64,000 nt of DNA from Chthoniobacter flavus Ellin428. GTDB taxonomy: Bacteria; Verrucomicrobiota; Verrucomicrobiia; Chthoniobacterales; Chthoniobacteraceae. The DNA lies in the NCBI RefSeq assembly GCF_000173075.1, contig NZ_ABVL01000001.1:1-64000 (forward strand), in the 5' to 3' direction. The position numbers were made by a program, and so were the translations under genes. The notes beneath the pieces are model-generated. The model saw only the letters and a list, made by a program, of their open reading frames with translations, searched no databases and was not told the origin of the DNA. Each line of letters starts with the position of its first letter. The first letter of the stretch is position 1. Shown in pieces: positions 1-9,512 of this stretch.

Positions 1-398
1 AAAGTTTTCATAAGTGCCCCTCCCAGGAAAGCCGTTGCCGCACGCTATATTCAAGAGGACCTCCACAGCCTCCGCGGCCGGTTCTTGCTCCAGCAAACAA
101 TCCCGCGTAGCAGTTTCCGGGTCTTAGGATGACGGGTTTTTTTGGAGCGCTGCGCGCGTTTCTACCGGGCGCTCACCATGACATCCGTCTCCCTAACTCC
201 CGAGACCGCGTTCAGGCCCTCGCCAGCGCCATCGGGTGCGCGCAAAGGGCCAATTCCCGCCCAATACCGGCCACGAAGAAGCGCCATTTGGCCGGGCGAC
301 GGACGATGCAGAGGAGGTGGCAGCAGATCCGAGTGAGGCTGGCATTCATACCTCTGTTCTTGTCAAAGCCGCCCTGGCTGTGACGCCCCGCGGGCAAA
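1..398. other. Non-coding stretch with no supported gene
   Basis: Short open frames exist here on both strands. They overlap each other, have no family resemblance that I recognise, and lack credible ribosome binding sites. I see no RNA gene. The stretch leads into the palindromic repeat that precedes the glycosidase gene. Confidence 0.5.
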
Positions 399-400
399 AA

Positions 401-500
401 TCTTAATTTTTAATCTTTGATCCTTAATCCTTGATCCCCTCTGCCGCGTTGGCCCGGGATCAGTGATTAAAAATTAAGGAATAAGATTAAGGATTAAGAG
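401..500. repeat. Heptad-word palindrome, locus A
   Basis: The left arm (about 401-439) reads as tandem degenerate heptads such as TTAATCC and TTGATCC. The right arm (about 457-500) is built from the same words on the opposite strand, so the whole can fold into an imperfect hairpin around a GC-rich loop. It is AT-rich in a GC-rich neighbourhood and lies upstream of the glycosidase gene. It shares its word with the palindrome at 37261-37323. Confidence 0.7.
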
Positions 501-567
501 CCGTGCGCCTCGCGCCCCCGATACGCAAATTGACGTCCGCCCTACCGATGCCTCAGCGTAGGGTGCA

Positions 568-3250
568 ATGTCTTCCCATCTCACCCCCGAACACCTGCGC
601 CTCGAGGAGGACGCGTCGCGCAAGAAGAACTGGAAACGCTGGGGCCCGTACCTCACCGAACGCCAGTGGGGCACGGTGCGGGAGGATTATTCGGCCAATG
701 GCGACGCCTGGACCTACTTCCCTCACGAGCACGCCCGCAGCCGGGCTTATCGTTGGGGCGAGGATGGCCTGCTCGGCATCAGCGATCGCGAAGGCCGGCT
801 CTGCTTCGCCCTCGCGCTGTGGAATGAGCGCGACCCGATTTTGAAAGAGCGCCTCTTCGGCCTCACCAACCCGCAGGGCAATCACGGCGAAGACCCGAAG
901 GAAGTCTGGCACTACCTCGATTCCACACCCACGCATTCCTACATGCGGGCGCTCTACAAATACCCGCAAGCGGCGTTTCCTTACGAACGGCTCATCGAGG
1001 AAAACGCCCGGCGCTCGCGGGAGGAACGCGAGTTCGAACTCGAGGACACCGGCGTCTTCGACGAGTCGCGTTACTTCGATGTCATCGCCGAATACGCGAA
1101 GATCGATCCCGACGACATCCTCATCCGCATCACCGTGGCCAATCGCGGGCCCGACGCCGCACCGATCCATGTGCTGCCCACCGTATGGTTTCGCAACACC
1201 TGGCTGTGGGGCTGCAAACACGAGGGCTGCACGCTCAAGCCGCGCATCTCCAAGCTCGACGACCATCTGCTCACCCTGCAGCACGAATCGCTGCATTCGT
1301 TCCGCTTCGCCGCCGAGACCATCGCGCCATGGCTCTTCACGGAGAATGAGTCGAATAACGAGAAGCTCTTCGGCTCGCCGAATCTCTCGCCCTATGTGAA
1401 GGACGCCTTTCACGAAGCGGTCGTGCACGGCAAGGCCGATACGGTGAACCCGCGCGAATTCGGCACCAAGGCCGCCGCGCATTACCGGTTGATGATTCCC
1501 GCGGGTGGCGAAGTCGTGCTGCGTTTCCGCCTCGCCGCGGCGCACGCTTGTCCCACGGTGCCCTTTGGCGATTTCGAAGAAACCTTTGCCACACGCCGCG
1601 CGGAGGCCGATGCCTTCTACGATGTGAAATGCTCGCGGGCTCTCGGCCCTGAGCAGCGCCGGGTGATGCGCCAGGCTTACGCCCAGCCTCCTGTGGTCGA
1701 AGCAATTCTACCACTACGTCGTGAAGGACTGGCTGGCTGGTGACCCAAACATGCCGCCTCCGCCGCCGGAGCGAAAACTCGGGCGCAACCGCGACTGGGG
1801 CCATCTCTTCAACGCCGATATCATCTCCATGCCCGACAAGTGGGAGTATCCCTGGTACGCGGCGTGGGACCTGGCGTTTCACATGATCCCCATGGCGCGG
1901 ATCGATCCGCACTTCGCCAAGCAGCAGCTCCTGCTCTTCCTGCGCGAATGGTACATGCACCCGAGCGGTGCGCTGCCCGCCTACGAGTGGAATCTGCGCG
2001 ACGTCAATCCGCCGGTGCACGCCTGGGCCTGCTGGCGCGTTTACAAGATCAGCGGCGCGGCAGGGCAGCGCGACACCCATTTTCTCGAGCGCGCGTTTCA
2101 AAAGCTGCTCATCAATTTCACCTGGTGGGTGAATCGCAAGGACGTGCAGGGCAAACACATCTTCGCCGGCGGCTTCCTCGGCCTCGATAACATCGGGCTC
2201 TTCGATCGCTCGAAGCCGTTGCCCAGCGGACAGTCGCTGGCCCAGGCGGATGGCACGGCGTGGATGGCCTTTTACTGCGGCACCATGCTTTCTATCGCGC
2301 TGGAGCTCGCGCGCACGAATCCCAGCTACGAGGACATCGCCTCGAAATTCCTCGAGCACATGGTGGAGATCATCGACGCGATGAACGACGTGGGCGATGG
2401 CGGCCTGTGGGACGAGACGGATGGTTTTTACTACGACCAGTTGCTCATTGAAGGCCGGCACACCGTGCCGCTGCGCGTGCGTTCACTCGTCGGTCTCCTG
2501 CCGCTCCTCGCCGTGGAAATTCTCGAGCAGGACGTGATCGACCAGTTGCCCGGTTTCTCCAAGCGGCTGAAGTGGTTTGTGAAGTACCGCTTCGATCTCG
2601 CGCAGAATATTTCCTATCGCAAGATTCACACCCAGGATGGCACGACCGTGCGGCGTCTACTGGCCATTCCCACGCGGGCGCAACTGGAGCGCGTGCTCAA
2701 GTATGTGCTCGATGAAAATGAATTCCTCTCGCCGCACGGCATCCGCTCGCTCTCGCGCGCTTATTATCACAAGCCTTATCAGCTAAAGTTCGACGACTCA
2801 GAATACTGCATCGACTACGAGCCGGCGGAATCGCGCACGGGCATGTTTGGCGGCAACTCGAACTGGCGCGGCCCCATCTGGATGCCGATGAACTATCTGC
2901 TCATCGAAGCGCTGGAACGGTATCACCATTACTGGGGTGATGATTTCCAGGTCGAGTTTCCCACCGGTTCGGGTAACTTGATGAACTTGAACCAGATCGC
3001 CCATGAAATCGCGCGCCGCCTGACGCACCTCTTCCTGCCGGATGCCCACGGCGGCCGGCCGTGCAACGGCGGCGATCCGCGCTATGCCGGCGATCCGCAC
3101 TGGAAGGACCTGGTGCTCTTCCACGAGCATTTCTGCGGCGAGTCCGGGCGGGGCCTCGGCGCGCCGCACCAGACGGGTTGGACGGCTTTGATTACCCGCT
3201 GCCTGAACATGGTGGCCCGCGACCGGGAGGAGGCGCCGAGTCAGCCATGA
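568..3250 (+). CDS. MGH1/GH63-like glucosidase, interrupted by one frameshift
   Basis: The protein is about 890 residues and resembles bacterial members of the mannosyl-oligosaccharide glucosidase-like (MGH1/GH63) group, which have an (alpha/alpha)6-barrel and act on alpha-glucosides. Typical stretches are WGPYLTERQWGTVREDYS near the N-terminus, WEYPWYAAWDLAFHMIPMA and GGNSNWRGPIWMPMNYLLIE. The frame is lost once. The first part runs to a stop at 1743, and the remainder continues one base out of phase. Removing one C from the CCC at 1682-1684 restores LLWSKQFYHYVVKDWLAGDP across the junction. That fits a base-call error better than decay, because both halves are conserved. The stop codon overlaps the recJ start as ATGA, so the two are probably co-translated. 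The substrate is not known. No signal peptide is visible, so it is probably cytoplasmic. Confidence 0.85.
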
Positions 3251-4936
3251 CGCGCTGGATTTTTCCGCAACCGATCGACTCCAGTGAGGTGAAGCGTTTC
3301 GCCGGTGAACTCGGCGTGGCGCGCTTCGCCGCCGAACTGCTCATGCGGCGCGGCCTGTCGAGCGCCATGGATGCGGAGCATTTCCTGGCGCCACGGTTGA
3401 AGTCGCTGCGCGATCCTTTTCTGCTGCCGAACATGGGTCTCGCCGCGGAGCGCATCCTCACGGCGATCGACCGGCGCGAGCGCATCGTGCTCTACGGCGA
3501 CTACGATGTGGATGGCGTCACTTCGCTCGCCCTGCTCACGCGCGTGTTGCGAGCGATGGGCGCGGAACCGGCTTGTTTCCTGCCTTCGCGGGCCGATGAA
3601 GGTTACGGTTTGAGTCCGGATGGCGTGGCGCGCTGCGTCAGCGAGCATGATCCGCAACTCGTCATCGCCGTGGACTGCGGCACGTCCTCGGTCGCGGAGA
3701 TCGCGGCCCTGCGCGCGCAAGGGGTGGACGTCATCGTGTGCGATCACCATGAGTGCAAGGACGCCCTGCCCGATTGTGTGGCGCTGGTGAACCCGAAGCT
3801 GGGCGACGATTTTCATTATCTGTGCAGCGTGGGCATCGCCTTCAAGGTCGCGCACGCGTTGCTCAAGCTGCGCAAGGCGAATGACTTCGATCTGCGCGAA
3901 TGTCTCGATCTCGTGGCCCTGGGCAGCGTGGCCGATCTCGTGCCGCTGCGCAGCGAGAACCGGATCTTTGTCCGGAACGGCTTGCTCCAGCTCGCACAAT
4001 CGAAGTGGGTCGGCCTGCGCGCGCTCGTGGAGGTGAGCGGACTGTCCGCGCCGTTCAGTCCAGGCAATATCGGCTTCGGACTCGGGCCGCGCTTGAATGC
4101 CGCCCGGACGCCTCGGGACCGCGCAAGATGCACTGGAGCTCTTGCTCACCGAGGATGCCGGTCGCGCACGCACGCTTGGCCGCGACGCTCGATGCGCAGA
4201 ATCGCGAGCGGCGGTCCGGTGGAGGAAGGCGGTGTATCAGCAGGCCGAAGCGCAGCTCATGGAATTGTTCGACGCCGCGCGTGACGCGGCCATCGTCGTG
4301 GGCGCCGCAGGGTGGCATCCGGGGGTCGTCGGGATCGTGGCCTCGCGATTGCAAAAGCGGCATCATCGCCCCACGTTCGTCGTCGGCTTCGACGGAGCGG
4401 GCATAGGCAAGGGCAGCGGACGGAGCATCGAAGGGCTTTCGTTGGTCGCGGCCCTGGGACGTTGTTCCGACTTTCTGGAAAAGCACGGCGGCCACGAAAT
4501 GGCCGCGGGCCTGACGGTGCGCGAAGGCCATTTTGCGGAGTTTCGTCAGGCCTTCTGCGCCTGCGCGCGGGAGATTCTCACCGACGAGCAACTCCAGCCG
4601 CGCCTGCGCGTGGACGCCGAGCTCACGCTGGGCGAGATCGACTACGAATTGCTCGATCAGCACGAGTCGCTGCAACCCTTCGGCATGGGCAATCCGCACC
4701 CGCTCTTCGCCGCGCGCGGCGTGACCCTGGCCGGCGAACCGCGCGTGATGAAAGAGAAACATCTCTCGCTCATCCTGCGCCAGAACGGCGACGAGTACCG
4801 CGCGGTGTGGTTCAACTCCGCCGCGCAGGAACTCCCGCGCCTGCCGTGGGACGTCGCCTTCCAAATCGAGCGCAACGAATGGCAGGGCACCGTGTCGCCG
4901 CAGATCCACGTTCGGGCCGTCCGGCGCTCGGAGTAG
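3247..4936 (+). CDS. recJ: Single-stranded-DNA-specific exonuclease RecJ, frameshifted
   Basis: RecJ is the 5'-3' single-strand exonuclease of recombination and mismatch repair. The DHH phosphoesterase core is clear: DYDVDG at residues 85-90, VDCGTSS at about 142-148 and CDHHE at 165-169. GGHEMAAGL of the DHHA1 nucleic-acid-binding region and the C-terminal OB domain (LQPFGMGNPHPLF) follow. The start is the ATG overlapping the upstream stop. The reading frame is broken by four apparent one-base expansions in 127 bp: CCC at 4103-4105, TT at 4176-4177, GG at 4218-4219 and GG at 4228-4229. Reverting them gives LNAAGRLGTAQDALELLL and LAATLDAQNRERRSVEEAVY, the expected RecJ sequence. The last three sum to one extra codon, so the single open break is at 4103. 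I read this as a normal gene with sequence errors. Confidence 0.9.
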
Positions 4937-5033
4937 AACATTTCCGAATCGGAGCCGGGGCTTTTGTGACACAAAGTACCATTGGCCAACCCCTAACACA
5001 TGGGGTATGGTCTGCGCCCTTTGCCAAAATCAC

Positions 5034-6194
5034 ATGAAGACGTCGGAGCTCATTTACCTCGATAACAACGCGACCACGCGTGTGGACCCGGCGGTCGTCG
5101 ACGAAATGCTGCCCTACCTCACCGAGCTCTATGGCAACCCCTCCAGCGGCTACCGTTTCGGCCAGCAGGTGGGCAAGGCGCTGGACAAGGCGCGCGAACG
5201 CGTGGCGCACCTCATCGGCTGCGAACCGGGCGAAGTCATCTTTACGAGCTGCGGCACGGAATCGACCAATGCAGCGATCAATTCCGCGTTGCTCATGGAC
5301 CGCGACCGGCAGCACATCGTGACCACCCGGGTGGAGCATAGCGCGACGCTCAAGCATTGCGAAACGCTGGCCAAGCAGGGCCACGAAGTGACCTGGCTGG
5401 GCGTCGACGAAAAGGGGCAGATCGACCTGCACGAATTGGAAAAGGCCATCCGCCCGGACACCGCGATCGTCACGGTCATGTGGGCGAACAACGAGACCGG
5501 CGTCCTCTTCCCGATCCACGAGATCGCCGAGATCGTCCGCAAGAAGCACGTGCTCTTCCACACCGATGCGGTGCAGGCCGTGGGCAAGATCCCGCTGAAT
5601 CTCGCGGAATCGAAGATCAATTTCCTCTCCCTCTCCGGACACAAGCTGCACTGTCCGAAAGGCGTGGGCGTGCTCTATGTGAACAAGCGGACGAAATTCG
5701 CGCCGTATCTCATCGGCGGCGGCCAGGAGAACGGCAAACGTGCCGGCACGCAGAACGTGCCCAGCATCGTGGCGCTGGGCAAGGCGTGTGAAGTCGCCGG
5801 GCACAACCTGCATCACGAGAAGACGGTCGTGCGGAAGTTGCGCGACGAATTCGAGAAGGGCGTGCTCACGCAGATCGAAGGCGCGCACGTGAATGGCGAC
5901 ACCGAGCACCGCTTGCCGAATACGTCGAATCTCGCCTTTGAAGGCATCGACAGCGAAGGCGCGCTCATGCTCCTCGACCAAAATCATATTTGTTGTTCCA
6001 GCGGTTCGGCCTGCACCACGGGTTCCGTGCACGCCTCGCATGTGCTCAAGGCCATGGGCTTGAGCGACGAACGCGCCCGGGCGAGCCTGCGATTCTCCTT
6101 CAGCCGCTTTAATACGCACGCCGAGGTGGAAAAGGCGCTGGAGATCATGCCGAAGGTGATCGGCAAGCTGCGGCGGATCGCGATGGCGGCGTAG
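5034..6194 (+). CDS. Cysteine desulfurase, NifS/IscS family
   Basis: This is a PLP enzyme of aminotransferase class V that takes sulfur from cysteine for Fe-S clusters and thiolation. It opens with YLDNNATTRVDPAV. The PLP lysine lies in SLSGHKLHCPKGVG, and the catalytic cysteine loop is SSGSACTTGS. At 386 residues it has the usual IscS/NifS length. The ATG at 5034 is preferred over an upstream in-frame start because homology begins three to six residues later. No iscU or suf gene is adjacent, so the gene stands alone. A short inverted repeat (ACCCC, 8-nt loop, GGGGT) lies about 30 bp upstream. NifS versus IscS cannot be decided from the sequence. Confidence 0.93.
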   Translation: MKTSELIYLDNNATTRVDPAVVDEMLPYLTELYGNPSSGYRFGQQVGKALDKARERVAHLIGCEPGEVIFTSCGTESTNAAINSALLMDRDRQHIVTTRVEHSATLKHCETLAKQGHEVTWLGVDEKGQIDLHELEKAIRPDTAIVTVMWANNETGVLFPIHEIAEIVRKKHVLFHTDAVQAVGKIPLNLAESKINFLSLSGHKLHCPKGVGVLYVNKRTKFAPYLIGGGQENGKRAGTQNVPSIVALGKACEVAGHNLHHEKTVVRKLRDEFEKGVLTQIEGAHVNGDTEHRLPNTSNLAFEGIDSEGALMLLDQNHICCSSGSACTTGSVHASHVLKAMGLSDERARASLRFSFSRFNTHAEVEKALEIMPKVIGKLRRIAMAA

Positions 6195-6259
6195 GACGGG
6201 GATTCGAGGCGTCGCACCCCCTTTGACACCGTCTTGAAATTCGAGTAGGAATTCCTTCG

Positions 6260-6454
6260 ATGTCCCTAACGCAACTCAAAGACGAGGCGGCCCATCTTCC
6301 GCTGGCGGAGCAACGTGAGTTGATCGCCTTTCTCGTCGCGCGCCAAACCGAACAGGACGAAGAATTTCGGCGGGAATTGGCTCGGAAAATCGACGACGTC
6401 GACCCTACACACTGGGTTGAGTTGGACGATCTGCAAAAGCGTTATTCGGAATAG
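6260..6454 (+). CDS. Small putative antitoxin of a type II TA pair
   Basis: A 64-residue charged, helical protein (LPLAEQRELIAFLVARQ at its centre) of the kind placed upstream of RelE/ParE toxins. Its C-terminal half, including HWVELDDLQKRYSE, looks like the toxin-binding tail seen in such antitoxins. It ends 9 bp before the next gene, which has the size and composition of a toxin. The function is inferred from size and pairing, not from a recognised DNA-binding motif. Confidence 0.6.
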   Translation: MSLTQLKDEAAHLPLAEQRELIAFLVARQTEQDEEFRRELARKIDDVDPTHWVELDDLQKRYSE

Positions 6455-6463
6455 CGCGGCCCT

Positions 6464-6715
6464 GTGAAATATCGGCTTCTAGTGGACTTGGAGGCGATCG
6501 CCGTCCTCGATGCGATTCCCAAGAAAAAGCGCGCACTGTTGCTCGAACGCTTTGTCAGTCTGCGCTCGTCGCCAGATCAATATGCTGATGATCACGAGCG
6601 CGATATTTCGGGGCGCCGCATCGAGATTCACATCTACGCAGGATACGCCATTCACTACTGGATCGATTTCGCCGATCGGCACGTGAAGATTCTGACTCTG
6701 AAAGTCGCCCAATAA
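6464..6715 (+). CDS. RelE/ParE-like toxin, GTG start
   Basis: An 83-residue protein with the RelE/ParE layout. There is an N-terminal strand (KYRLLVDLEAIAVLDAIP), two helices with KKKRALLLERFVSL, and a C-terminal beta hairpin (IHIYAGYAIHYWIDFADRHVKILTLK) that closely matches the last strands of the fold. Members of this fold cleave mRNA on the ribosome (RelE) or inhibit gyrase (ParE); which applies here cannot be told. The start is GTG at 6464. It forms a cassette with the gene 9 bp upstream. Confidence 0.65.
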   Translation: MKYRLLVDLEAIAVLDAIPKKKRALLLERFVSLRSSPDQYADDHERDISGRRIEIHIYAGYAIHYWIDFADRHVKILTLKVAQ

Positions 6716-6721
6716 ACCTGA

Positions 6722-7269
6722 TTGAAACTGCTCGCGATAGTCCTCATCGCCTGTTGGATGGCGGTGCCGGCTCCAGCCGCGGAAATTCATGTCTTCGTCG
6801 CGCTGGCGGACAACGCCACGCAAGGCATCGTGCCCGTGCCAGCAAAGATCGGGAATGGCGACGATGCCGAACACAATCTCTACTGGGGTCGCGATTCCAG
6901 GTGCTAACCAGCAGCGAACCCGTCGACCATTGCCCATTGGTCGCCTACATCGGACACGATGGTCTGATGGATTTTTCGCTGCCCGCGGAAGCGACAGCCC
7001 AGCGTGGCCTCGGCCGGCAGGCCATCGTCTTGTGCTGCATCAGCGAGCGCTATTTCGGCCCTCACTTATCGGCCGCCGGAGCAACTCCGTTGCTCACCAC
7101 CACGCAACTCATGTATCCCGGCGGTTTCATTCTGCGAGACGCCCTCGCCGGCTGGACTCGTGGAGAATCGCCCGTGCAGATCCGTCAGCGGGCCGCGGCG
7201 GCCTACGCGCGCAATCAAGGCATCTCGGTCAAGGCGGCCTCCGGTGTATTCGCCGCGCCAGCGAAGTAG
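6722..7269 (+). pseudogene. Decayed secreted protein gene
   Basis: The first 60 codons encode a signal peptide (LLAIVLIACWMAVPAPAAE) followed by IHVFVALADNATQGIVPVP and NLYWG, and then stop at about 6905. A second frame continues with RFQVLTSSEPVDH, PLVAYIGHDGLMDF and a C-terminal part with ERYFGPHL and GGFILRDALAGW. From memory, this is a conserved uncharacterised family of roughly 250 residues in which some 50 residues separate NLYWG from the PLVAYIGHDGLMDF segment. Here that segment is nearly gone and the frame changes, so internal deletion plus frameshift is likely. It sits 6 bp behind the toxin gene. The function is unknown. Confidence 0.55.
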
Positions 7270-7277
7270 TGGTTACC

Positions 7278-7658
7278 CTACTCGACCGCGCGCGGTTCGC
7301 GGCGGCGGCGGCGCTCCATGGCTAGCGAGAAAGCCACGCGCTTTTCTTGAAGCTGCTCGCGGAGCCTGGCAAGGGAGGTGGCAGCAGCGGCCTTGTCGGT
7401 CCTGTGCAGCCGATCTTCCTCTCCGGCATTCTCCGATCGCGTGATCGCCTCTTCCAATTCTCCAATCTCCTTCAACATCTGCACCTCGGGCGGAATGACG
7501 TTGGCATTCTTCAGCAGCATGGAGCCGGCGCGCTCAGCGGCGGGCAGGGCGAAGTATTCCGCAAGATCCAGCGGCTGGCCTTTCCCCGGCAGATTCTCGA
7601 ACTCGCCACTGGCGATGGCTTCCTCGATGCGGTTCTCAGCGAGTTTTGTCCAATTCAC
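7278..7658 (-). CDS. DUF1992 (DnaJC28-like) protein
   Basis: A 126-residue protein with the DUF1992 signature WTKLAENRIEEAIASGEFENLPGKGQPL near its N-terminus, followed by a charged helical C-terminus. The family is conserved in bacteria and in the eukaryotic DnaJC28 proteins; its role is not established. The GTG at 7658 is chosen because homology begins directly there and because it overlaps the TGA of the upstream gtrA-like gene (GTGA), indicating translational coupling. A longer upstream reading of this frame runs antisense through the GtrA gene and is not credible. Confidence 0.75.
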   Translation of the reverse strand: MNWTKLAENRIEEAIASGEFENLPGKGQPLDLAEYFALPAAERAGSMLLKNANVIPPEVQMLKEIGELEEAITRSENAGEEDRLHRTDKAAAATSLARLREQLQEKRVAFSLAMERRRRREPRAVE

Positions 7659-8152
7659 GCCGCCGGTTCTTTCGGCAGGGGAAAGACCCACTTGTGATAG
7701 AGGAAAAACTTCAGCCCACTGAGGAAGAACTGCGTGGCCACGATATCGAGATCGAGGGGGAATCGGCCGAGACTCAAAGCCAGATGAAAATTGTGATCCT
7801 TGAGAAAGCCCAGCGTCACCGAGGAAAGCAGCCACATGCAGCAAACCGCCAGGATGTAGCGGGGCAGGGCATCGCGTTTCCGCGAGTCGGTGCGGAAGTT
7901 CACGAAGTAATTCCACAGGAAAAAGAAGGTGGCGCTCACGGCCATGCTGCAGCCCGCGATTTCCATGTTGGGCAGCCCGGTATGCGCCTTCAGCCACTTG
8001 AACGGGATCAGGATCAGCAGGTAATTCACCCCTGCCCCCGCGAGGAACCAGAAGAAGCGCATGCGCAGGGCCTGCCGGTTCGGCTGCGGGGCGGAAGCGA
8101 AATTCTCTGCCATTAAGGCGTTTGGGATGGATTCGTCGGACATTTCGGCCAT
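7655..8152 (-). CDS. GtrA-like membrane protein
   Basis: A small polytopic protein with four predicted membrane segments, including RFFWFLAGAGVNYLLILIPF, MAVSATFFFLWNYFVNF, YILAVCCMWLLSSVTLGFL and a C-terminal FFLSGLKFFLYHKWVFP. This is the GtrA/DPMS layout, and WNYFVNFR and F-Y-KWVF are typical of the family. GtrA-like proteins are thought to move lipid-linked sugars across the membrane. No glycosyltransferase gene is adjacent. The start is uncertain: ATG at 8152 or 8143, or TTG at 8191. It is followed by the coupled DUF1992 gene. Confidence 0.75.
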   Translation of the reverse strand: MAEMSDESIPNALMAENFASAPQPNRQALRMRFFWFLAGAGVNYLLILIPFKWLKAHTGLPNMEIAGCSMAVSATFFFLWNYFVNFRTDSRKRDALPRYILAVCCMWLLSSVTLGFLKDHNFHLALSLGRFPLDLDIVATQFFLSGLKFFLYHKWVFPLPKEPAA

Positions 8153-8288
8153 TCGGGCTGTGATCTTCGCCGCGAATTGGCCCGGAGTCAAAAAGCTATG
8201 CTATAACCTCGCTCGCCTTCTTCCGTCGCCAATCGACGAATTGCTCATTGCGCGCGACTATCGGCGCGACGAAAAGGTTTCCCGACAC

Positions 8289-9512
8289 ATGATTTCTTCT
8301 CCCGCATCCCAGCCGCGTCGCGTTGCCGTCACGGCCATCGGTGTCGTCAGCCCACTGGGACTCGGCTGCGAGGAAACGAGCAAAGCCTTGCGCGCGGGGC
8401 ATGATGGCGTGGCGCCGGTCACCGCTTTCGACGTGTCCAAAACGCGCTGCAAGACCGCGGGGCTGGTGGATTTGGCGAAGCTGAAGGCAGGTGCCGGTTT
8501 GAAAAGGCATCGGCGTGAGCACCTGCATCATCCGGCCAGTCTCATGATGATGGCCGCGGCGAATGAGGTGCGGCGGGGCGATGGCGCCTTTGATCCCGAG
8601 CTGCTGGTCATCGGCACGACCAGTGGCGGGATGAGTTTCGGCGAGGCGTTTTACCGTGCGCAGGTGCAAAAAAAACATCCGCACGAACGGGCGGCGTGGC
8701 TGGCGAACTATCTGCCGCAAAAGCCGGTGCTCGATGCCGAGGATGCCTGGCCCTGTGCGGCGCCGAGCCAGATCATCGCCAACGCCTGTGCCTCCGGCAC
8801 GAATGCGGTGGGGCATGCTTTCCGCTTGGTTCGCGCGGGGCACTATCAGCGGGTGCTCTGCGGCGGTTACGATGCGATTTCCGAGATGGTCTTCGTGGGC
8901 TTCGATTCGCTGCAGGCTTCGACCGCGGAAAAGATTCGCCCGTTCGACAAGAGCCGCACGGGCCTGGTGCTCGGCGAAGGCGCAGCCCTGCTCGCACTCG
9001 AGGAATTGGAGAGCGCGCGGCGGCGCGGAGCACCGATTCTCGCGGAAGTCACCGGCTACGGCATTTCGACGGATAACCATCACCTCACGCAACCGCACCC
9101 GAGCGGGGTCGGCCCGCGGCAGGCCATGGAGCGCGCGCTGGCGGATGCGCATCGTGCGGCCGACGAAATCGACTACATCAATGCCCACGGCACAGCGACC
9201 ATCTTCAACGACGCCACGGAAGGAACGGCCATCGCGGAGCTTTTCGGCAATCGCGTGCCGGTGAGCTCGACCAAGTCGATGATGGGCCACTCGCTCGGTG
9301 CCGCGGGAGCGATCGAGGCGGTGTTTTCCGTGCTCGCCATTCAGCGGCAATTCCTGCCGCCGAATATCCATTTCCAGGAGATCGATCCGGCGTGGCGGCT
9401 GAACATCGTGGCCAACGAAGCGCGCGACGCGCAGGTGCGTCGCGTGATCTCGAATTCCTTCGGCTTCGGCGGCACGAACGCTTCCATCGTCCTCGAGGAG
9501 GCTGCGGCATGA
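8289..9512 (+). CDS. Beta-ketoacyl synthase, FabF-like, catalytically complete
   Basis: A 407-residue thiolase-fold condensing enzyme. The active-site triad is intact: cysteine in NACASGTNAVG, histidine in NAHGTATIFND and histidine in MMGHSLGAAGAIE. The C-terminal glycine loop SNSFGFGGTNASIV is typical. It most resembles the KS-alpha subunit of type II polyketide or aryl-polyene-like systems, because the next gene encodes an inactive homologue. The ATG at 8289 begins a few residues before the conserved RVAVTAIGVVSPLG. The stop overlaps the next start as ATGA. No acyl carrier protein, ketoreductase or phosphopantetheinyl transferase is nearby, so the product is unknown. Confidence 0.88.
   Translation: MISSPASQPRRVAVTAIGVVSPLGLGCEETSKALRAGHDGVAPVTAFDVSKTRCKTAGLVDLAKLKAGAGLKRHRREHLHHPASLMMMAAANEVRRGDGAFDPELLVIGTTSGGMSFGEAFYRAQVQKKHPHERAAWLANYLPQKPVLDAEDAWPCAAPSQIIANACASGTNAVGHAFRLVRAGHYQRVLCGGYDAISEMVFVGFDSLQASTAEKIRPFDKSRTGLVLGEGAALLALEELESARRRGAPILAEVTGYGISTDNHHLTQPHPSGVGPRQAMERALADAHRAADEIDYINAHGTATIFNDATEGTAIAELFGNRVPVSSTKSMMGHSLGAAGAIEAVFSVLAIQRQFLPPNIHFQEIDPAWRLNIVANEARDAQVRRVISNSFGFGGTNASIVLEEAAA

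Noticed and set aside
129..397. Short open frames on both strands at the window start
   Set aside because: They overlap one another, lack start signals and have no recognisable similarity.
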